Notes: generated by a model from the letters alone, not told the origin. A DNA stretch of 64,000 nt from Falcatimonas sp. MSJ-15 (GCF_018918265.1 NZ_JAHLQC010000009.1:1-64000), one strand, 5' to 3'. Positions 52,011 to 62,418 are shown, numbered from the stretch's first letter. Made by a program: numbers and translations.

Positions 52011-54110
52011 ATGGGCGAATATGGTTTTAATAGCAGATATTTGACAAGGGATGGAAAACCCTGGTTTCCTGTAATGGGAGAGATTCACTACTCAAGAGTG
52101 AAAAGTGAAGATTGGAAAAGTGAATTATATAAGATGAAAGCAGGTAATGTATCTGTTGTATCAACTTATGTAATATGGATTCATCACGAAGAGATTGAAA
52201 AAGAATATGATTTTTCAGGTAATAGAAATCTTCATGAATTTGTAAAGGCGATAAAAGAAACTGGACTTAAGATGATATTGCGAATCGGACCTTGGAGTCA
52301 TGCTGAAGTCAGAAACGGAGGTTTTCCGGATTGGCTGTTAAAAAAAGAATATGAGCCAAGAACTAATGATTATAGATATTTTGAAGAAGTCAGACGTTTC
52401 TATAATAAGATATTTGAGCAGGTAGACGGTTTCCTTCACAAAGACGGTGGACCTATAATCGGTGTTCAGATAGAGAATGAATATGGACACTGTGGAGGTC
52501 TTACAGGTGAAGCTGGTGAAGAACATATGAGAACACTTACAAAGTTTGCAAAAGAAGCCGGTTTTGATGTGCCATTATATACAGCTACAGGCTGGGGTGG
52601 AGCTATGACTGGTGGACTTATTCCGGTTATGGGTGGATATTGTGAAGCACCTTGGGATCAGAGAATTACTAAGATAGAACCAAGTGGTAATTATATATTT
52701 ACGCATGAACGTAATGACCATAATATTGGAAGTGATTTTGGATTCGCAGAAGGAATTACTTTTGATATTGATAAGTTCCCATTCTTAACAGCAGAACTTG
52801 GAGGAGGACTTCAGGTAACTCATCACAGAAGACCTGTTGCAACAGCAAGTGATATTGGTGCAATGACTATGGTTAAACTTGGATGTGGAGTTAATCTGTT
52901 AGGATATTATATGTATCATGGCGGTACTAATCCAATGGGCAGACTTTCAATATTAGAAGAGTCAAGAGCAACAGGCTCATGGAATGATCTTCCAATATAT
53001 TCATATGACTTTAGAGCACCGATAAGAGAATTTGGTCAGATATCAGATACATTTAAAGAGATAAAACTTTTCACATATTTTGCAAGAGAATTTGAAGATG
53101 AATTCTGTGATATGCAAGTGCATCTGCCAGCAGAGAATCCTTTAAAACAGGATGATTTGGAGGATTATAGAATATCTGTGAGAGATAATGGAGAGAGTGG
53201 ATATGTCTTTATTAATAATTATCAGAGAAGCTATGAGATGGCAGAACATAATGGTATCAGCCTAGAAGTGAGTATTGGCAACGAGAATATAACATTCCCT
53301 GCAATTGATATTAAGGATAGAGATTATTACTATTTTCCTGTTAATATGAAGATTGGTGATAGTGCAATTATCAAAAAATCATTATTATCACCACTTTTAA
53401 AACTTAATAATGATAAGATAACTTATATATTCTATGATAATGGAAAAGGTGATTATACAGAGATTACAGGAGAACTTAGTAATTGTGAGATTATAAAGAT
53501 ATCAAGGGCTGATGCACTTAATGCTTATAAGATCGTAAGAGACAGGGAATATCTATTTATATCAGAGTCACCAGTTATAGATTGTGAAACAACCATACAA
53601 GTAATTGATTCAACAATTAAAAAATTAAAGGTTTATCCAAAACCGGATTTTAAAATTGATAATTATGAATATTCACACAATGAAGATGAATTTGCGGTAT
53701 ACAGATTCACCGGCGAAGATAAATCCGCTATGGAACAGCCAAACATATCCTTTGAATTAACAGCAAAAGAAGCTGAATATGAGGAATATACATTCCATAT
53801 TAAAGATTATTCAAAATGTGAAGATGCCCTTGTTGAACTTACTTATTATGGTGATAAAGCAGAGTTATATATTGACGATGAATTTGTCGGTGATAACTAT
53901 TATCTTGGAGACAAATATGATATAAGTATGAAATATTATGGATTTCCTGAAGAATTCAAAGTAAGAATATATCCACTTAAGAAAGACCAAAAAATATTTC
54001 TTGAGAAATGGCCAGAGATAAAAGGTGAATCAATCTGTGAAATTGCTGATGTAAAGATTAAGAATGAATACAGAGTTAACATAATAAGCTTTGATACTAG
54101 CAGCTTGTAG
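52011..54110 (+). CDS. GH35 family beta-galactosidase-like glycoside hydrolase
   Basis: GEIHYSRVKSEDWKSELYKMKAGNVSVVSTYVIW, ILRIGPWSHAEVRNGGFPDWL, GVQIENEYGHCGG. Confidence 0.92.
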   Translation: MGEYGFNSRYLTRDGKPWFPVMGEIHYSRVKSEDWKSELYKMKAGNVSVVSTYVIWIHHEEIEKEYDFSGNRNLHEFVKAIKETGLKMILRIGPWSHAEVRNGGFPDWLLKKEYEPRTNDYRYFEEVRRFYNKIFEQVDGFLHKDGGPIIGVQIENEYGHCGGLTGEAGEEHMRTLTKFAKEAGFDVPLYTATGWGGAMTGGLIPVMGGYCEAPWDQRITKIEPSGNYIFTHERNDHNIGSDFGFAEGITFDIDKFPFLTAELGGGLQVTHHRRPVATASDIGAMTMVKLGCGVNLLGYYMYHGGTNPMGRLSILEESRATGSWNDLPIYSYDFRAPIREFGQISDTFKEIKLFTYFAREFEDEFCDMQVHLPAENPLKQDDLEDYRISVRDNGESGYVFINNYQRSYEMAEHNGISLEVSIGNENITFPAIDIKDRDYYYFPVNMKIGDSAIIKKSLLSPLLKLNNDKITYIFYDNGKGDYTEITGELSNCEIIKISRADALNAYKIVRDREYLFISESPVIDCETTIQVIDSTIKKLKVYPKPDFKIDNYEYSHNEDEFAVYRFTGEDKSAMEQPNISFELTAKEAEYEEYTFHIKDYSKCEDALVELTYYGDKAELYIDDEFVGDNYYLGDKYDISMKYYGFPEEFKVRIYPLKKDQKIFLEKWPEIKGESICEIADVKIKNEYRVNIISFDTSSL

Positions 54111-54131
54111 TATGATTTTTCAGTAGATTTC

Positions 54132-54330
54132 TCAAATTGGTAGAATTGATAAATTCTTTAGTGAATTTTCAAATTGGTAGAATTGGTAGATTCTTCAGTG
54201 AATTTTCAAATTGGTAGAATTGGTAGATTCTTCAGTGAATTCTCAAATTGGTAGAATTGGTAGATTCTTCAGTGAATTCTCAAATTGGTAGAATTGATAA
54301 ATTCTTCAGTGAATTCCTTAATTGGTATTG
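54132..54330. repeat. 37-bp tandem repeat, 5 units plus partial
   Basis: TCAAATTGGTAGAATTGRTARATTCTTYAGTGAATTY repeated every 37 bp from 54132. Confidence 0.95.
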
Positions 54331-54434
54331 ACATATAAGAATGAAATAATTACAATATAAACTGTAATTGGAAATTATTATTAGTGATTGTATAGTATAT
54401 GCAGTCATGATGAGTTTAATTTAATAGAATTCGT

Positions 54435-54545
54435 TTCAGGGCAGGGTGTGATTCCCTACCGGCGGTAAAGCCCGCGAGCCGAGAGGCATGATTTGGTGAG
54501 ATTCCAGGGCCGACAGTAAAGTCTGGATGAAAGAAATGAAATATG
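54435..54545 (+). ncRNA. FMN riboswitch (RFN element)
   Basis: TTCAGGGCAGGGTGTGATTCCCTACCGGCGGTAAAGCCCGCGAGCC...CCGACAGTAAAGTCTGGATGAAAGAAATGAAA. Confidence 0.96.
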
Positions 54546-54724
54546 ATTCATAAGAGTTATAGCGATATATAATTTGAAGTATAGCATAGTATATCTCAGA
54601 CCGAGATATATGCTTTATAAGATTACAAAGCCGATGATATGAAATAGCCAGCAGAGCTGACTAGTGGTTTGTAACAAGATTTGAATTTGAAGAGTATATC
54701 AGGTGAATTATATATTTGCATTTT

Positions 54725-54757
54725 GCGCTGAGATTGTTATCTCAGCGTTTTTTATTT
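54725..54757 (+). terminator. Expression-platform terminator of the FMN riboswitch
   Basis: GCGCTGAGAT-TGTT-ATCTCAGCG-TTTTTTATTTT. Confidence 0.85.
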
Positions 54758-54958
54758 TAGTTTTATAAGAAAAAAATTTTCCTTACAAATTATAATGCTT
54801 CACAGGGATGCAACCTGTGTAGAGCAGGATATCCTGTGAGAATGAGAATTTTTCATATATTTCAAATTTTCCATCAATTTCCCGAACAATTCAACAATTA
54901 AATAAAGAACTCCAATAGACAAATTGTAGATATGCTAAAATGAAAGGAGTTTTGCAAT

Positions 54959-56044
54959 GTGATAAAAGAAGAGTATATGCGATATGCAATTGAACTGGCA
55001 AAGCGTGCAACTGGTTTTACGAATCCCAATCCTCTTGTAGGTGCAGTGATTGTAAAAGAGGATAGGATTATCGGCAAGGGCTATCATGAAAAATGCGGTC
55101 AGCTTCATGCAGAGAGAAATGCATTTGCATCCTTAAAAGAGTCAGCAGAAGGTGCGACACTTTATGTGACTTTAGAGCCATGTTGTCATTATGGTAAGAC
55201 ACCACCGTGTACGGAAGCAATTGTGGAGCATAAAATAGCAAGAGTTGTTATAGGTTCAAGAGATCCTAATCCTCTTGTGGCAGGAAAGGGCGTACGCTTT
55301 TTAAGAGAGCATGGAATAGAGGTCATAGAGGACTATCTAAGAGAAGAATGTGACAGAATTAATCCTGTTTTTTTTCATTATATAACCACGAAGATGCCCT
55401 ATGTAGTGCTCAAGTATGCAATGACTGCAGATGGAAAAATAGCCACAGTGACAGGAGATTCGAAGTGGATAACAAATGATGCTTCGAGAATGAAAGTGCA
55501 ATATATGCGACACAGATATATGGGGATTATGGCAGGAATAGGTACAGTGCTTGCAGATGATCCAATGCTAAATGTCAGGGTAGAGGGGCTTAAGAGTCCG
55601 ATAAGAATTATTTGCGACAGCAATCTAAGAATCCCATTAGACAGCCAGATAGTAAAGAGTGCGGATAAATATAAGACAATAGTAGCCTGTGTTCATCCTG
55701 ATGATGAGAAGATTGCCAAATTGCAAGAGTATGGTGTGAGTGTGGAAGTGATTCCTTCAGGGGAGAAAGTGGATATGACTCGTCTTATGCAAAGACTTGG
55801 GCAGTTGGAAATTGATAGTGTTCTTGTAGAGGGTGGAGGAACTTTGAATGATAGCCTGCTACATGCCAATCTGATAGATCAGATAGATGTTTTCATAGGA
55901 CCGAAGATATTTGGCGGAGGCAAAGCCAAAAGTCCGGTGGAGGGAACTGGAATAGAGAAAGTCAAGGATGCTTTAGAATTTTACCTTGATGGAATCGAAA
56001 GAATAGAAGATGATGTGCTTCTTACATATATGAAAAGAAGGTGA
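54959..56044 (+). CDS. ribD: Bifunctional diaminohydroxyphosphoribosylaminopyrimidine deaminase/reductase
   Basis: GFTNPNPLVGAVIVKEDRIIGKGYHEKCGQLHAERNAF, TLEPCCHYGKTPPCTEAI; GTG start after GGAG. Confidence 0.97.
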   Translation: MIKEEYMRYAIELAKRATGFTNPNPLVGAVIVKEDRIIGKGYHEKCGQLHAERNAFASLKESAEGATLYVTLEPCCHYGKTPPCTEAIVEHKIARVVIGSRDPNPLVAGKGVRFLREHGIEVIEDYLREECDRINPVFFHYITTKMPYVVLKYAMTADGKIATVTGDSKWITNDASRMKVQYMRHRYMGIMAGIGTVLADDPMLNVRVEGLKSPIRIICDSNLRIPLDSQIVKSADKYKTIVACVHPDDEKIAKLQEYGVSVEVIPSGEKVDMTRLMQRLGQLEIDSVLVEGGGTLNDSLLHANLIDQIDVFIGPKIFGGGKAKSPVEGTGIEKVKDALEFYLDGIERIEDDVLLTYMKRR

Positions 56045-56703
56045 GAAATATTTTTACAGGAATAATAGAAGAACTTGGTGTGGTAAAAAGCATTGCGATA
56101 AATGGAGCATCAGGATGTATAACAATAAAAGCAAGAAAAGTCCTTGAGGGGACTAAGTTAGGTGACAGTATTGCGGTGAATGGAACATGTCTGACAGTGA
56201 CATCCATTAACTCGGATGGTTTTAGTGCTGATGTGATGGCGGAGACAGTGAGGCGAACCAGTTTGTCGCAAGTTGGCAAAGGTGACATGGTAAACCTTGA
56301 GAGAGCGATGGCTTTAAATGGCAGATTCGGTGGGCATATTGTATCAGGACATATTGATGGAACTGGAACAATTATCAAATACACAAAAGAGGAAAATGCC
56401 ATATGGGTGACTATAAAAGTACCGGAGGAGATTCTGGATTTGATAGTAGAAAAAGGCTCGATATGTATAGATGGAATAAGTCTGACGGTTGCAACAGTCA
56501 GTGATCGTGATTTTCAGGTATCAATTATTCCACATACAGCGAAGGAGACAACACTTATTCAGAAGAAAGTCGGGAGTCTTGTAAATCTCGAGAATGATAT
56601 TGTTGGTAAATATATAAAGAAGTTTATGGAAAATAAGCAGGAATCACAGTCAAAGAGAGAATCTGGACTTACTATGGAGATGCTTGAAAAATATGGAATA
56701 TAG
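56041..56703 (+). CDS. ribE: Riboflavin synthase alpha subunit
   Basis: [37 protein letters not shown]. Confidence 0.95.
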   Translation: MRNIFTGIIEELGVVKSIAINGASGCITIKARKVLEGTKLGDSIAVNGTCLTVTSINSDGFSADVMAETVRRTSLSQVGKGDMVNLERAMALNGRFGGHIVSGHIDGTGTIIKYTKEENAIWVTIKVPEEILDLIVEKGSICIDGISLTVATVSDRDFQVSIIPHTAKETTLIQKKVGSLVNLENDIVGKYIKKFMENKQESQSKRESGLTMEMLEKYGI

Positions 56704-58114
56704 AGAGGATGCAAATATGGAGATAGGTAGAGAATATAATACAGAGAAAGAATATAATGCAGATGGAAAATGTAATACAGATGGAGAATATAATGCAGAT
56801 GGAAAATGTAATACAGATGGAGAATATAATGCAGATGGAAAACATAATGCAGATAGAGAATACAATACAGATGAAAAATATAATGCAGATGGAAAAGACA
56901 ATACAGATAGAAAATACAATACAGTAGAAGAGGCACTAGAGGATATTAAAGCAGGAAAAATAATTCTTGTAACAGATGATCCTGACAGAGAAAACGAAGG
57001 AGATATGATATGTGCTGGTGAATTTGCGACACAGGAAAATATCAATTTTATGGCATCGTATGCCAAGGGACTTATCTGTACACCAATGAGTGCAAATTTG
57101 GCAGCAAAACTTGGCTTTCCACCGATGGTTGCTGAGAATACAGATAATCATAGCACTGCATTTACTATTGCCATAGACCATGTTGAGACAACAACGGGAA
57201 TATCAGCGGCAGAGAGAGCTTTTACTATTATGAGATGCTGTGATGAGAATTCAAAGCCAGAGGATTTCAGACACCCGGGGCATGTTTTTCCACTTGTCGC
57301 AAGAGAAGGCGGTGTGCTTGTAAGGAATGGGCATACAGAGGCAACAGTTGATTTGATGAAGCTTGCAGGACTTAAGGAATGTGGAGTATGCTGTGAGATT
57401 ATGGAAGATGATGGAACTATGATGCGTACCAAAAACCTCTGGAAACTTGCTAAAAAATACAATCTTAAATTCATAACTATAAAGGATTTGCAAGATTACA
57501 TAAGAATACATGTAAAGCATGTAGAGAAGATGGCAGAGGCAAAGATGCCAACAAAATATGGTGAGTTTCGAATTGCTGGTTATGTAAATGATATAACGAA
57601 GGAACATCATGTTGCTCTCATAAAAGGTGACATCGGTGATGGCGAGAATGTACTGTGTCGAGTTCATTCAGAGTGTCTGACAGGTGATGTGTTTGGTTCA
57701 AGCAGATGCGATTGTGGAGAACAGTTAGAGTCAGCAATTAAGCAGATTGAAAAAGAAGGCAGAGGAATTGTTCTTTATATGAGACAGGAAGGACGAGGAA
57801 TAGGTCTTATCAACAAGCTTAAGGCATATGAATTGCAAGAACAGGGATATGATACAGTGGAAGCCAACATCAAGCTTGGATTTGCACCAGACTTGCGTGA
57901 ATATTGGGTAGGTGCGCAGATTCTTGCAGACCTTGGAGTGAAATCCATCCGTCTTTTGACCAACAATCCAGACAAGGTATATGGATTAGAAGAGTTTGGT
58001 CTAAAGATTAATGAACGTGTGCCAATCGAGATTAAACCACAGAAGTTCGATTTTTTTTATATGAAGACAAAGCAGGAGAAGATGGGACATATATTTAATA
58101 ATATACAATTATAG
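56684..58114 (+). CDS. ribBA: Bifunctional DHBP synthase / GTP cyclohydrolase II with repeat-rich N-terminal extension
   Basis: [77 protein letters not shown]. Confidence 0.96.
   Translation: MKNMEYREDANMEIGREYNTEKEYNADGKCNTDGEYNADGKCNTDGEYNADGKHNADREYNTDEKYNADGKDNTDRKYNTVEEALEDIKAGKIILVTDDPDRENEGDMICAGEFATQENINFMASYAKGLICTPMSANLAAKLGFPPMVAENTDNHSTAFTIAIDHVETTTGISAAERAFTIMRCCDENSKPEDFRHPGHVFPLVAREGGVLVRNGHTEATVDLMKLAGLKECGVCCEIMEDDGTMMRTKNLWKLAKKYNLKFITIKDLQDYIRIHVKHVEKMAEAKMPTKYGEFRIAGYVNDITKEHHVALIKGDIGDGENVLCRVHSECLTGDVFGSSRCDCGEQLESAIKQIEKEGRGIVLYMRQEGRGIGLINKLKAYELQEQGYDTVEANIKLGFAPDLREYWVGAQILADLGVKSIRLLTNNPDKVYGLEEFGLKINERVPIEIKPQKFDFFYMKTKQEKMGHIFNNIQL
56733..56917 (+). repeat. Coding tandem repeat (18/36-bp) in the ribBA 5' end
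   Basis: AATATAATGCAGATGGAAAATGTAATACAGATGGAG iterated; encodes ([12 protein letters not shown])n. Confidence 0.93.
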
Positions 58115-58167
58115 GAATATCGATGTATACCTTAAAATAAATTAATATAAGAAAAGAGGAAAATATA

Positions 58168-58641
58168 ATGAGAGAAATCAATTTATTAGAAGGAAAAGTA
58201 GTAGCAAAAGAAGGAATGAAAGTTGCAATTGTTGCATCAAGGTTCAACGAGATAATTGTAAATAAACTTCTTGGTGGTGCAGTGGATGGACTTGTAAGAC
58301 ATGGTGTAGAAGAAAACAATATTACAGCTGCATGGGTACCAGGAGCATTTGAGATACCTGTAGTTGCAAAGAAATTAGCATATTCAAAGAAGTATGATGC
58401 AGTAATCTGTGTTGGAGCAGTGATACGAGGCGATACATCACACTATGATTATGTATGCAACGAGGTGTCAAAAGGTATAGCACAGGTAGGATTAGAGACA
58501 GGTGTTCCAGTACTTTTTGGAATTGTAACAACTGAAAATATCGAACAGGCAATTGCAAGAGCTGGAAGCAAAGCAGGAAACAAGGGCTATGACTGTGCAC
58601 TTTCTGCAATCGAGATGGTTAATCTGTTAGAACAGATTTAA
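58168..58641 (+). CDS. ribH: 6,7-dimethyl-8-ribityllumazine synthase
   Basis: [53 protein letters not shown]. Confidence 0.97.
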   Translation: MREINLLEGKVVAKEGMKVAIVASRFNEIIVNKLLGGAVDGLVRHGVEENNITAAWVPGAFEIPVVAKKLAYSKKYDAVICVGAVIRGDTSHYDYVCNEVSKGIAQVGLETGVPVLFGIVTTENIEQAIARAGSKAGNKGYDCALSAIEMVNLLEQI

Positions 58642-58708
58642 AAGGTTATAGAATCAACTCTATCAATTAACTAAAAAATGTGTTAAAATTAGAAAAAAAT
58701 GATATGGG

Positions 58709-59635
58709 GTGGTTACTATGCAGAAAAAAGCACTTGAAATGGCAGGAATTGTTATGGGAATAGTGGCTGTTTTAGTTATGGTATGTGTGATAATAAGTTA
58801 TAACGATTCTGATAAGACTAATATATTCACAGCAAGGTCTAATAGTGAAGGACTTGTTATTACAGGAGTTATGAAGAATGCAGAAGTTGGAGATGAACTT
58901 GTATTTCCAGATACGATATCTGGTAAGAAAGTCGTAGGAATAAGTCTATATGCAAGCGAATATGCAAAACTTGCAAAAAATATTGAAAAAATAGAAGTAA
59001 ATACAAAGATTGAAAAAGTAGATTCAAAGATGTTTTCATCATTTATAAATCTTAAAGAGATAAAACTACCTGATAGTGTAAGGATAATAGAAGATGGTGC
59101 ATTCGAATTCTGTGAGAAGCTTCAGAAGATAAACATAGATGAGCTTGATAATCTTAAGGAGATAGGTGAGAATGCACTTTGTAATACACAGTGGTATAAA
59201 GATTCAATTAAGGATAAGCAGTTTCTTATAAAGAGAGACATATTAATTGGAGTTAACGTAGATACAGATAGAATAGAAGTACCAGAAGGTATTAAGATTA
59301 TTGCGAAGGAAGCATTTGCTTCAAATGATACAGTAAGAGAGATTTTGCTTCCACAAAGTGTTAATAGTATTAATGCAGGTGCATTTTCTAAGATGTCATC
59401 ATTAGAATCGATAGAACTTCCTAAGAATCTGCAGCGTATAGAATATGGAACGTTTAGCATGTGTAGTAATCTTAGTTATGTTAATACTGAAGAGTTACTA
59501 GAACTTACGATGATTGATGAGAAAGCTTTTTATAGATGTGTTAATCTCTATATTACATTGCCTGATGATAATATAAAAATAGGCAAGGAAGCCTTTAGAG
59601 ATACAAAAGGTACTACAATATCAAATAATAATTAA
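58709..59635 (+). CDS. Leucine-rich-repeat (BspA/LRR_5-like) protein with N-terminal TM
   Basis: LKEIKLPDSVRIIEDGAFEFCEKLQKI..., REILLPQSVNSINAGAFSKMSSLESIELPKNLQRIEYGTF. Confidence 0.85.
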   Translation: MVTMQKKALEMAGIVMGIVAVLVMVCVIISYNDSDKTNIFTARSNSEGLVITGVMKNAEVGDELVFPDTISGKKVVGISLYASEYAKLAKNIEKIEVNTKIEKVDSKMFSSFINLKEIKLPDSVRIIEDGAFEFCEKLQKINIDELDNLKEIGENALCNTQWYKDSIKDKQFLIKRDILIGVNVDTDRIEVPEGIKIIAKEAFASNDTVREILLPQSVNSINAGAFSKMSSLESIELPKNLQRIEYGTFSMCSNLSYVNTEELLELTMIDEKAFYRCVNLYITLPDDNIKIGKEAFRDTKGTTISNNN

Positions 59636-59707
59636 CCACTACCGATATAAATTGTAAGGTATACTGTGCTTATCAGTATAAAAATGTAATTCAATGGGGG
59701 TTTTGTA

Positions 59708-59995
59708 GTGGATAAGATAGATGAAAGAAATTTTAAAGAAAAGTTGGCATCAGCGATAGTTAAGCGTGAGCGTGTAGATTATGGAGAACATCAGATTGCA
59801 AGAATAGACCCTAACAAAGATGTCGATGCAATGCTTGAGATAGTAGATGAAAAAAACGTTAGTACATCGGCAATGATAAATGGACTTGAAGATACAGAAG
59901 AAAGTGCAGAAGCTATACTTGCACGAATTGCTAATGATAAAGCAAAATATTTGAGTAACAGCATTAATGTGGCGAAGGAGCGAATGAACGAATGA
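59708..59995 (+). CDS. Small hypothetical protein (95 aa)
   Basis: ORF with 4-bp ATGA overlap to the next gene; no family recognised. Confidence 0.7.
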   Translation: MDKIDERNFKEKLASAIVKRERVDYGEHQIARIDPNKDVDAMLEIVDEKNVSTSAMINGLEDTEESAEAILARIANDKAKYLSNSINVAKERMNE

Positions 59996-61767
59996 GATTC
60001 TGTGACAATTGTGGCGAGATTATTGAAGACGATACTATTATCTGTCCATTATGTGGAAAAGTAGTGAATGATTTTGTAGATGACTATATAGAGGACGATG
60101 AAGATAGTACGAAAGACATTAATATATCCAGAATAGATAATGATGAGACAAGAGTTCTTACAAAAGAAGAGAGAGAGATGCTTCTATCTGCCAACGAAGA
60201 ATGTTACGAACAACAAAAAACAGCGCTATATACAAGACAAAGAAGGGTTGCTGTTAGTCTTGTAGTAGCGCTTATGCTTTCATTTGTATTTATGATCTTA
60301 TTATTTTTAAAAGAAAAATCCCTAAATTCTAATATCTATTATGTAACAAATAAAGGTGATATGTATTCACTCAATGGAAAAGACAGTATCATTAATTCTG
60401 ATGAATATCAGTTTATATATAATGACAGAAAGAGTGGATTGGCGTCATTAAGTGTTAAGGATAATTCAATGACAGTTGTTACAACTCTTAATACTAAGAA
60501 TAATCAGCTATATTATGATAAAAATTCTAATATTTGTATATATCCATATATGAAACTTGCATATAGGTATAATTATATTAATGATTACATAGAATTCTAT
60601 GAATTGTATAATATGAAAAGTCCATACGTAACTGTAAAAGCACCGGAAGGTTTTGAAGTTGCAGGTCTTCATTTTAGCTCAGATGGTAAGAAGATACTTG
60701 TTACATTTGAATATAAGAATATCTCAACTAAATATGATGCTGAATATACAGCATGTTATGTAGTTGTTGATGAAAAAAAAGTAAGTGATTATATAGAATG
60801 TAATTATGGTGAAAAACTTATATGTAACAATGGGACAGTGATTAATATTAAAAGCGATAAATATCTTGAGATATGCAATGCTAATTGTAGTTATGAGATA
60901 GGTGAAAGTAAGTGTATATTACTTGATTCACTCAATAATTATGTATATATATTAAAGGAAAATGGACAATTGTATAGGATATCATGTCGTGACAATACAT
61001 TTGGAAATAGAGAGAAGATAAGTGACAATGCTGATGATATATATGCTGAAGTTACATCAATGTATACTAAAGATAAAGAAGCAAGAGAAGAATACTGCTA
61101 TACAGTTACACAAGGATATGCGACAGCAAGAGAAAATTCAAAGTATATATATTATACAGAAAATAATGTTATGTATAGATATAATCTAGAGTCAGGAAAA
61201 AAGAAAAAGATGATGGAATTTGATTCAAAAGTAAGTAAAATATATAATATTCCGAATGGTAAGTGTGTAGCAATAACGCAGACTGATGTATATGATGTAT
61301 CAGAAAAAAAGACAATATCTAAGTATTATAATACACTTGCTGTATGTTCGGTTCAGGTTCAGAATAATGGAAATATATATTTTATTAATGGTGAATCAGA
61401 TCTTATAAAATATAATACTAATAATGGAAAACGGGAAAAATTATATGAAAATGTACAGCTGTTCTATGTATACGATAGTGGAACAGAAGCTATATTTTAT
61501 TGCGGAACAGATAAAGGATATTATTATTATGATGGAAAGAAAGCACACTATCTTACACAAGCATTGGAGTGTAGTTGGCATAATGGAACATTTAATGATA
61601 CTAATGATGCTGATAGGAGTAATTCTAATATGCCTGTTATTACGTATGATAGTGTCTATTATCTTATGACTAACGGAGCACTAATACAATATGATAAAGA
61701 AAGTGAAATAAAAACAGTTATTAAAGAAAATGTAGTTGAATTATTTTCACTTCCGTATTATAACTAA
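59992..61767 (+). CDS. Zinc-ribbon/TM protein with large C-terminal repeat domain, paralog C
   Basis: CDNCGEIIEDDTIICPLCGKVV, TM RRVAVSLVVALMLSFVFMILLFL, tyrosine/asparagine-rich repeat region. Confidence 0.75.
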   Translation: MRFCDNCGEIIEDDTIICPLCGKVVNDFVDDYIEDDEDSTKDINISRIDNDETRVLTKEEREMLLSANEECYEQQKTALYTRQRRVAVSLVVALMLSFVFMILLFLKEKSLNSNIYYVTNKGDMYSLNGKDSIINSDEYQFIYNDRKSGLASLSVKDNSMTVVTTLNTKNNQLYYDKNSNICIYPYMKLAYRYNYINDYIEFYELYNMKSPYVTVKAPEGFEVAGLHFSSDGKKILVTFEYKNISTKYDAEYTACYVVVDEKKVSDYIECNYGEKLICNNGTVINIKSDKYLEICNANCSYEIGESKCILLDSLNNYVYILKENGQLYRISCRDNTFGNREKISDNADDIYAEVTSMYTKDKEAREEYCYTVTQGYATARENSKYIYYTENNVMYRYNLESGKKKKMMEFDSKVSKIYNIPNGKCVAITQTDVYDVSEKKTISKYYNTLAVCSVQVQNNGNIYFINGESDLIKYNTNNGKREKLYENVQLFYVYDSGTEAIFYCGTDKGYYYYDGKKAHYLTQALECSWHNGTFNDTNDADRSNSNMPVITYDSVYYLMTNGALIQYDKESEIKTVIKENVVELFSLPYYN

Positions 61768-61807
61768 ATATAGAGAAAATACATTTATAAAATTAGGAGG
61801 ATGAAAA

Positions 61808-62254
61808 ATGTCAAAAATTGAATTAGTAAGAGCTGAGATGATTAAAGCTATGAAATCAGGAGATAAGGAAAGAAAAGAAGCACTTTCAATGTTACTTAGT
61901 GCACTTAAAAACAAAGCAATTGATAAAAGAGCAGATCTTACAGAAGATGAAGAAAATGAAATTGTAATGAAAGAGATTAAACAGACAAAAGAAACTCTTG
62001 AAACATCACCAGCAGACAGAACAGAGATAATAGAACAGTGTAAATTAAGAATAGCTGTATATCAGGAATTTGCACCAAAAGAGATGTCTGAAGACGAGAT
62101 AAAGGCAGTTATACAGGGAGTTCTTGAAAAACTTGGAATAGAAAAACCTGAAGCTAAAGATAAAGGCAAGATTATGAAAGAACTTATGCCACTTGTAAAA
62201 GGTAAAGCAGACGGAAAAGTTGTTAATTCAATTGTATCCGGATTCTTTGCATAA
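61808..62254 (+). CDS. GatB/YqeY domain protein
   Basis: MKSGDKERKEALSMLLSALKNKAID...LMPLVKGKADGKVVNSIV. Confidence 0.93.
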   Translation: MSKIELVRAEMIKAMKSGDKERKEALSMLLSALKNKAIDKRADLTEDEENEIVMKEIKQTKETLETSPADRTEIIEQCKLRIAVYQEFAPKEMSEDEIKAVIQGVLEKLGIEKPEAKDKGKIMKELMPLVKGKADGKVVNSIVSGFFA

Positions 62255-62264
62255 GTAGAATTAA

Positions 62265-62395
62265 TGTTCATATTGAATCAGTTAGATTGCATTAATCATA
62301 TTGAATTAGTTAGATTGCATTGATTAGATTATATTAATCAGATTGAATTAATTAAATTGAATTAGTTAGATTGAATTAATTAGATTGATTAGATA
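62265..62395. repeat. Degenerate TTAGATTGAATTAAT-type tandem repeat
   Basis: Repeated (T)TGAATYARTTAGATTGCATTRATYA units directly downstream of yqeY. Confidence 0.75.
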
Positions 62396-62418
62396 TTTAT
62401 GTAATATTAATAAAAAAC

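Noticed and set aside
54132-54330. Possible CRISPR array (37-bp repeats)
   Set aside because: Units are directly contiguous with no unique spacers and no cas genes nearby; it is a simple tandem repeat.
56559-57066. Overlapping minus-strand repetitive ORFs ([15 protein letters not shown]..., [12 protein letters not shown]...)
   Set aside because: Mirror translations of the ribBA tandem repeat; periodicity without stops is an artefact of 18-bp units.
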